This document shows positions 34,360 to 37,801 of a stretch of 37,801 bases of DNA, piece by piece. The notes under the pieces are model-generated. The model did no database searches, had not been told where the DNA came from, and saw nothing but the letters and a program-made list of their open reading frames with translations. The translations under genes were made by a program, and so were the position numbers. Within the stretch, counting starts at the first letter, position 1. Each line of letters starts with the position of its first letter. This stretch comes from an uncultured Ignatzschineria sp. (GTDB lineage Bacteria; Pseudomonadota; Gammaproteobacteria; Cardiobacteriales; Wohlfahrtiimonadaceae): assembly GCA_947632245.1 (NCBI GenBank), contig CANRON010000165.1:1-37801 (forward strand), given 5' to 3'.

Positions 34360-35466
34360 CTATAGACCGACATTACGCATTAAGATCGAGAATAGCGCAA
34401 CGATAATAATAACTAAGAAAATAGATTGAACAACTGCTTTCGTTGTCTGTTGACCAACACTATCAGCGCCGCCTTGTACTTGGAAGCCTTGATAGCAACC
34501 AACGAGTGTGATTACAATCGCAAATACAGGTGCTTGCACGAGACCTACGACTAATGATCGCCATGTCACCGCATCAGGGATGGCTGTAATGAATTCTCCA
34601 AAGGAGATATCCAGATAGACACTAGCAAGCACCATGCTGCCAAAGACAGACATGATATCGGCAAATAGGGTTAATAGGGGTAAGGATATTGCGAGCGCAT
34701 ACATTTTAGGAAGTACTAACTGATCGTATTTATTAATCCCAATTGTTTCTAATGCATCGACTTCTTCGTTCACGACCATAGTGCCTATTTGAGCGGCATA
34801 GGCAGCGCCGGTTCGCCCCGCGATAATAATCGCCGTTAAAAGTGGTCCCAATACTCGTAAAGTCGCAACTGCTGAGAAGTCGACAATGTAGATACTTGCC
34901 CCAAACATCTTGAGAAGATTACCTGCTTGATAAGCGATAACTGCACCGATTAAGAAGTTCAGTAGACCGATAATAGGCAGCGCCATGACGCCGGCGGATT
35001 GGATATTCGACCAAAAAGCAGACCAGCGAACTTTCCACGGCGTGAAGGCTCTACGGGTGGCTAAAACAGAAATTTCACCAATAAACTCAATGAATTTTTG
35101 AACAGCGTTACATTGCTGAATGGTTCTTTTACCAACTTTAGTCACAAATAGTGATCGAACGGGTGGGGCACTTTTTTGTACGCCATTATCGTCAATACGT
35201 GATTTTATAAAGAGATAGAGATCTAGTTGTTTTTGTACAAAGCCTTGGTAATTAATCTTGCATGATTTAGGAATGGCTTCCAAGGCAATATAGAGCTCTT
35301 GGCAGCCCATAGTATCAAGCTTTGTCAGTTTTGATCCATCGACTGTGATTTCACTTTGTGAGATCGTTTGGGATTTAAACTGCAAGGAAGCGGCTTGAAT
35401 CTGGCTGAGGTGATTAAGCGTCCAATCACCATCAACGATAATAGTATTGTTATCAAGCGTTATCAT
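34360..35466 (-). CDS. STAS-MlaE family lipid ABC transporter permease
   Basis: A 368-residue fusion. Residues 1 to about 95 form a STAS-like domain (VDGSKLTKLDTMGCQELY), comparable with the separate MlaB subunit. The rest is a MlaE permease with five or so membrane segments and the family motif region EEVDALETIGINKYDQLVLPK. The joining removes the need for a separate MlaB-type gene. First gene of the cluster, nine bases ahead of the ATPase. GCGAAGAA is upstream of the ATG; no clear promoter was identified in the 72-base spacer to the next gene upstream. Confidence 0.92.
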   Translation of the reverse strand: MITLDNNTIIVDGDWTLNHLSQIQAASLQFKSQTISQSEITVDGSKLTKLDTMGCQELYIALEAIPKSCKINYQGFVQKQLDLYLFIKSRIDDNGVQKSAPPVRSLFVTKVGKRTIQQCNAVQKFIEFIGEISVLATRRAFTPWKVRWSAFWSNIQSAGVMALPIIGLLNFLIGAVIAYQAGNLLKMFGASIYIVDFSAVATLRVLGPLLTAIIIAGRTGAAYAAQIGTMVVNEEVDALETIGINKYDQLVLPKMYALAISLPLLTLFADIMSVFGSMVLASVYLDISFGEFITAIPDAVTWRSLVVGLVQAPVFAIVITLVGCYQGFQVQGGADSVGQQTTKAVVQSIFLVIIIVALFSILMRNVGL

Positions 35467-35538
35467 ATTGTTCTTCGCTCATAAGTGTTATGTATCCTCA
35501 AATTTCAAGTACATATGGTTTTGATGATATCTTATTCG

Positions 35539-36189
35539 TTAGCGGGGATTCACTTTTCGCCAGTTGGCAGGATCTTGTTGATTCCCCGGGGTTTTCCAAA
35601 TTCCTATTTTTGCAGCTTGGGCATCAGACTGCGCTTTTATATATATAGGGTCTTTGTTGTATTGACGGTAGACAACAGCTTGTCCTGACTTGACCATCTC
35701 TAAACCTATATCTATTTTATTAAAAAATAATTGAGAAACATAACGATTATATTGATCTTTATCTTTAATTTTGACATCAATAGTATCATTTTTTCCGCGA
35801 GGTAACAGTTTTGTTAAGGCCTCTTTTGAATCTTGTCCCCAGTGAGCTTGTTTTGTTTCGGGTGCATCTATTCCCCAAATCCGAATCGAGGCTTTGACGA
35901 CATGAGTGGTATTACCATCTGCTTTGCCTGCTGCTACAGGGCATAGTGCAGTGATTGAGTCACCATCACTAATTTTAGCAATAGTACATTGGTAAATATC
36001 TTCTTTTATTAAGGCGGTTTGAGTATGTCTGTCCGTATCAAGATATTGAGATGAATCATAAATAGAGGAGATGCCGAGTATTATTAGGAATATAAGGCCG
36101 ATAATAAATGGACTCTTTTTGCCGTTTAAGCGTTGTTTAAATGCATTTCGCAGATAGTTTTTGATAGCGTGTTTCGAAGGGTTTGACAT
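35539..36189 (-). CDS. Membrane-anchored thermonuclease (SNase-like)
   Basis: A 216-residue protein with a basic N-terminus, one hydrophobic segment (about 27-43) and an SNase-like nuclease domain from about residue 65. Active-site elements of staphylococcal nuclease are recognisable: IRIWGIDAPET (Arg and Asp), the Glu-containing QDSKEALTKLL, and KDQYNRYVSQLF with the second Arg. No signal peptidase site is obvious after the hydrophobic segment, so it is probably a membrane-tethered periplasmic nuclease. I choose the ATG at 36189; the track begins at a TTG nine codons earlier, and neither start has a strong Shine-Dalgarno. It lies close behind pgpA. Confidence 0.85.
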   Translation of the reverse strand: MSNPSKHAIKNYLRNAFKQRLNGKKSPFIIGLIFLIILGISSIYDSSQYLDTDRHTQTALIKEDIYQCTIAKISDGDSITALCPVAAGKADGNTTHVVKASIRIWGIDAPETKQAHWGQDSKEALTKLLPRGKNDTIDVKIKDKDQYNRYVSQLFFNKIDIGLEMVKSGQAVVYRQYNKDPIYIKAQSDAQAAKIGIWKTPGNQQDPANWRKVNPR

Positions 36190-36235
36190 TTTATTGTATT
36201 GACTTAAAAGGAACAAAATAGCGTGTTCATTTTAT

Positions 36236-36718
36236 TTAAAAGAGGGGAATCACGTAGATTTGGCACAGCTGTAGTGTTATGAGTGCAAATATACCGGCAA
36301 TGACATCATCGAACATAATACCAAATCCGCCGGCGACTTTAGTATCCACGACTTTGATGGGCCAAGGTTTTAAAACATCAAAAAAGCGGAAGAAAATAAA
36401 GCCTAAAATCGCAGTTGACCATGATACGGGTGAAAATAACATGGTAATCCATAATCCAACAAACTCATCCCAAACAATCCCGCCATGGTCATGGACACCT
36501 AGCTCATCGCTTGCTTTTTGGCAGATCACAATGCCGATAAGCCCTGCAATTACAATGAGGCTAATATAGCCCCATAACGGTAAGAAACTTGCAAAAAGAG
36601 CCCATAAAGGAAGTGCCATTAAGGTGCCCATGGTGCCAGGGGCTATTGGGGACATGCCTGAGCCAAATCCAGAAGCGAGAAACTGCCATGGCGTTTTAAT
36701 CGTAATTTTGGGTTTCAT
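36236..36718 (-). CDS. pgpA: Phosphatidylglycerophosphatase A
   Basis: A 160-residue integral membrane phosphatase that converts phosphatidylglycerol phosphate to phosphatidylglycerol. Conserved segments are GSGMSPIAPGTMGTL near the N-terminus, IVWDEFVGLWI in the centre, FFRFFDVLKPWPIK, and the C-terminal GGFGIMFDDVIAG. The acidic residues typical of the family are all present. In many gammaproteobacteria it is next to thiL; here it stands between orn and the nuclease. Together with cls in this window, it covers two consecutive steps of anionic phospholipid synthesis. Confidence 0.95.
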   Translation of the reverse strand: MKPKITIKTPWQFLASGFGSGMSPIAPGTMGTLMALPLWALFASFLPLWGYISLIVIAGLIGIVICQKASDELGVHDHGGIVWDEFVGLWITMLFSPVSWSTAILGFIFFRFFDVLKPWPIKVVDTKVAGGFGIMFDDVIAGIFALITLQLCQIYVIPLF

Positions 36719-36754
36719 TTAAAGCCTCATGCTGGAAGGGAATATCTAAGTACT

Positions 36755-36791
36755 ATTTTATCTTATGACTCTGTTTGTCAATTAATGACAA
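36755..36791 (-). promoter_or_regulatory. Candidate pgpA promoter with inverted repeat
   Basis: On the minus strand, TTGACA (36776-36781) and TAAAAT (36755-36760) are separated by 15 bases. The -35 lies inside the inverted repeat TTGTCA-N5-TGACAA (36775-36791), which could be an operator. Short spacing makes this tentative. Confidence 0.35.
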
Positions 36792-36814
36792 GGTAACCAT
36801 AAGATTATCGTCAA

Positions 36815-37351
36815 TTATCGAAAGTAATGCTTTCTGATAAAGCTAAGCTCATTGATAGATTCGCGGATATCATCTAGCGCCAGATGTGTATTTTGTTTTT
36901 CATAGCTCATCGGGTTTTCGTACCAACGTTTCACGACTTCTTTAAAAGAGCTCACATCGATATTGCGATAATGGCAAAATTGATCGAGTTCGGGCATATA
37001 TTTTTTAAGGAAACGGCGATCAGTACCGATGCTATTGCCACAAAGCGGCGATTGACCGGCCGGAATCCATTGGCTTGCAAACTCAATAGTCGCATTCATT
37101 GCATCAATGACAGAAGTATCACTTTTCTGAATGCGGGCAACTAAACCAGAGTTACCATGTGTTGTTTGGCACCACTCATCCATAAGCGCTAATACTTCTT
37201 CCGGCTGAAATATAGCGAGATTTGGACCTTCCGCTAATACGTTTAGATCTTTATCAGTCACGATAGAGGCGATCTCAATAATATGATGTGTATCTTCATC
37301 AAGCCCCGTCATTTCAAGATCAATCCAAAGGAGATTACTGTCTAATTGCAT
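36815..37351 (-). CDS. orn: Oligoribonuclease
   Basis: A 178-residue Orn (E. coli 181), the DEDDh 3'-5' exonuclease that degrades RNA dinucleotides and finishes c-di-GMP and mRNA turnover. The first motif is IDLEMTGL (Asp11 and Glu13), with SIGTDRRFL in the middle and the final [10 protein letters not shown] containing the catalytic His and Asp. The track start at 37423 adds 24 residues absent from the family; the ATG at 37351 gives [14 protein letters not shown], which aligns with E. coli. No rsgA or queG gene, its frequent neighbours, is visible. Confidence 0.95.
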   Translation of the reverse strand: MQLDSNLLWIDLEMTGLDEDTHHIIEIASIVTDKDLNVLAEGPNLAIFQPEEVLALMDEWCQTTHGNSGLVARIQKSDTSVIDAMNATIEFASQWIPAGQSPLCGNSIGTDRRFLKKYMPELDQFCHYRNIDVSSFKEVVKRWYENPMSYEKQNTHLALDDIRESINELSFIRKHYFR

Positions 37352-37641
37352 TATTTGGCCTATATATAATTTATCTGTGTGTCCGAACATTTTCTCATAA
37401 AGCGAAGAAAGATTATACCGCAATCATAGTCTGCGTTAAAAGGACGCGGTGAGGGACACTCTATTGCGAGAAATTACGAGTGAAATAAGTATTAAGCGTT
37501 TGCAGGCGATACGATAGATTTAAAATAGATAGGAGGATGACACTCAGATATAATGTTGCTACGTTTCAGTAAGATAGCAAAAGGTGTTTGAAAAGGTTGC
37601 ATTTAATTTAGATTCATACAATGAGATAAAGGGAAAGTTTA
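37352..37641. other. Intergenic region between orn and the edge gene
   Basis: About 290 bases with stops in all frames at short intervals and no recognisable gene, tRNA or repeat. A TATAAT (37549-37554) lies in it on the + strand without a convincing -35. The track ORF 37584..37787 extends into the next gene in another frame and has a GTG start and unlike-protein composition; I do not accept it. Confidence 0.5.
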
Positions 37642-37801
37642 ATGGAAGGCGAAATGCACAAAAAACCAAGCTTAGTGATGAACTCAGAGAGAAGATATTA
37701 TGCTCTAAAAGATGCGGAGAACAGAGAGTATCAATTTACTATCGGATCGCTATTTTCAGAGGCTTGGTGTTTTACCCGAGGTTTTAAGTTAAATTTTTTC
37801 C
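37642..37801 (+). CDS. Unrecognised protein, N-terminal part, cut by window edge
   Basis: A reading frame starting at ATG 37642 remains open to the last base (53 codons), so the ORF track omits it. The Shine-Dalgarno AAAGGGAAAG is well placed. The protein begins MEGEMHKKPSLVMNSERR and leads to FTIGSLFSEAWCFTRGFK followed by hydrophobic residues at the edge. The segment resembles the cytoplasmic lead-in of uncharacterised multi-spanning membrane proteins in which a SEAW-x-xT-x-G-x-K stretch precedes the first membrane helix. I cannot name the family. It is divergent from orn. Confidence 0.5.
   Translation, partial: MEGEMHKKPSLVMNSERRYYALKDAENREYQFTIGSLFSEAWCFTRGFKLNFF

Noticed and set aside
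37584-37787. 67-residue + ORF near the right edge
   Set aside because: GTG start, no recognisable pattern, and it overlaps a better-supported open frame starting at 37642.
1-37801. CRISPR array, tRNA, rRNA, insertion sequence or prophage
   Set aside because: No regularly spaced repeats, cloverleaf-like segments, transposase or phage genes were seen on reading through both strands; no program could be run to confirm.

Overview
The window is a chromosomal segment of a low-to-moderate GC gammaproteobacterium. Protein sequences throughout (alpha subunit, S4, L5, IleS, Orn, MlaE-type permease) look gammaproteobacterial. The combination of modest GC, a contiguous str-S10-spc-alpha block and a ribF-ileS-lspA-ispH operon would fit the Cardiobacteriales (Ignatzschineria or Wohlfahrtiimonas type). 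That placement is an inference from memory, not a search result. No CRISPR array, tRNA, rRNA, insertion sequence or prophage gene was seen.

Layout. (1) 1-2380: the end of a PilW-like gene (cut by the window edge), a PilX/GspK-like minor pilin gene, and fdhD. (2) 2483-20659: an essentially complete translation super-cluster, rpsL-rpsG-fusA-tuf (str), rpsJ to rpsQ (S10), rplN to rpmJ with secY (spc) and rpsM-rpsK-rpsD-rpoA-rplQ (alpha). All genes are on the + strand and in the standard order; rpmD and rpmJ are real genes missed by the ORF track. (3) 20723-26657: ribF-ileS-lspA-beta carbonic anhydrase-ispH, tightly packed, with the carbonic anhydrase where enterics have fkpB. (4) 26777-29262 on the minus strand: ilvA and a NadR-like NMN adenylyltransferase whose C-terminal kinase domain looks dead; divergent to it is a cardiolipin synthase (cls). 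(5) 31046-35466 on the minus strand: a four-gene MCE-type lipid ABC transport system (STAS-MlaE permease, ATPase, MCE protein, auxiliary lipoprotein) followed by a DUF4743-Nudix hydrolase. (6) 35539-37351 on the minus strand: membrane-anchored SNase-like nuclease, pgpA, orn. (7) 37642-37801: the start of an unrecognised, probably membrane-protein gene that runs off the window.

How it works together. Region 2 makes most of the core ribosome, two elongation factors, the Sec channel and the RNA polymerase alpha subunit. Its internal boundaries (rpsG/fusA, fusA/tuf, tuf/rpsJ, rpsJ/rplC, rplX/rplE, rpmJ/rpsM, rplQ/ribF) carry inverted repeats. Several have U-tracts, and two have a -10-like hexamer inside the hairpin, which suggests that the long array is split into separately tuned units by paired terminator/promoter elements. 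Region 3 links flavin synthesis, isoleucyl-tRNA charging, lipoprotein maturation, CO2/bicarbonate interconversion and isoprenoid synthesis. Regions 4-6 contain three envelope-lipid functions (cls, pgpA and the MCE transporter).

The most unusual things seen are the hairpin-embedded promoters in the ribosomal array, the degenerate kinase half of the NadR-like protein, the carbonic anhydrase in the lspA-ispH slot, an insertion in a periplasmic loop of SecY, and an operator-like palindrome in the nadR/cls divergent region. I did not find a clearly new multi-gene defence or mobile system here; most of the window is core genome.
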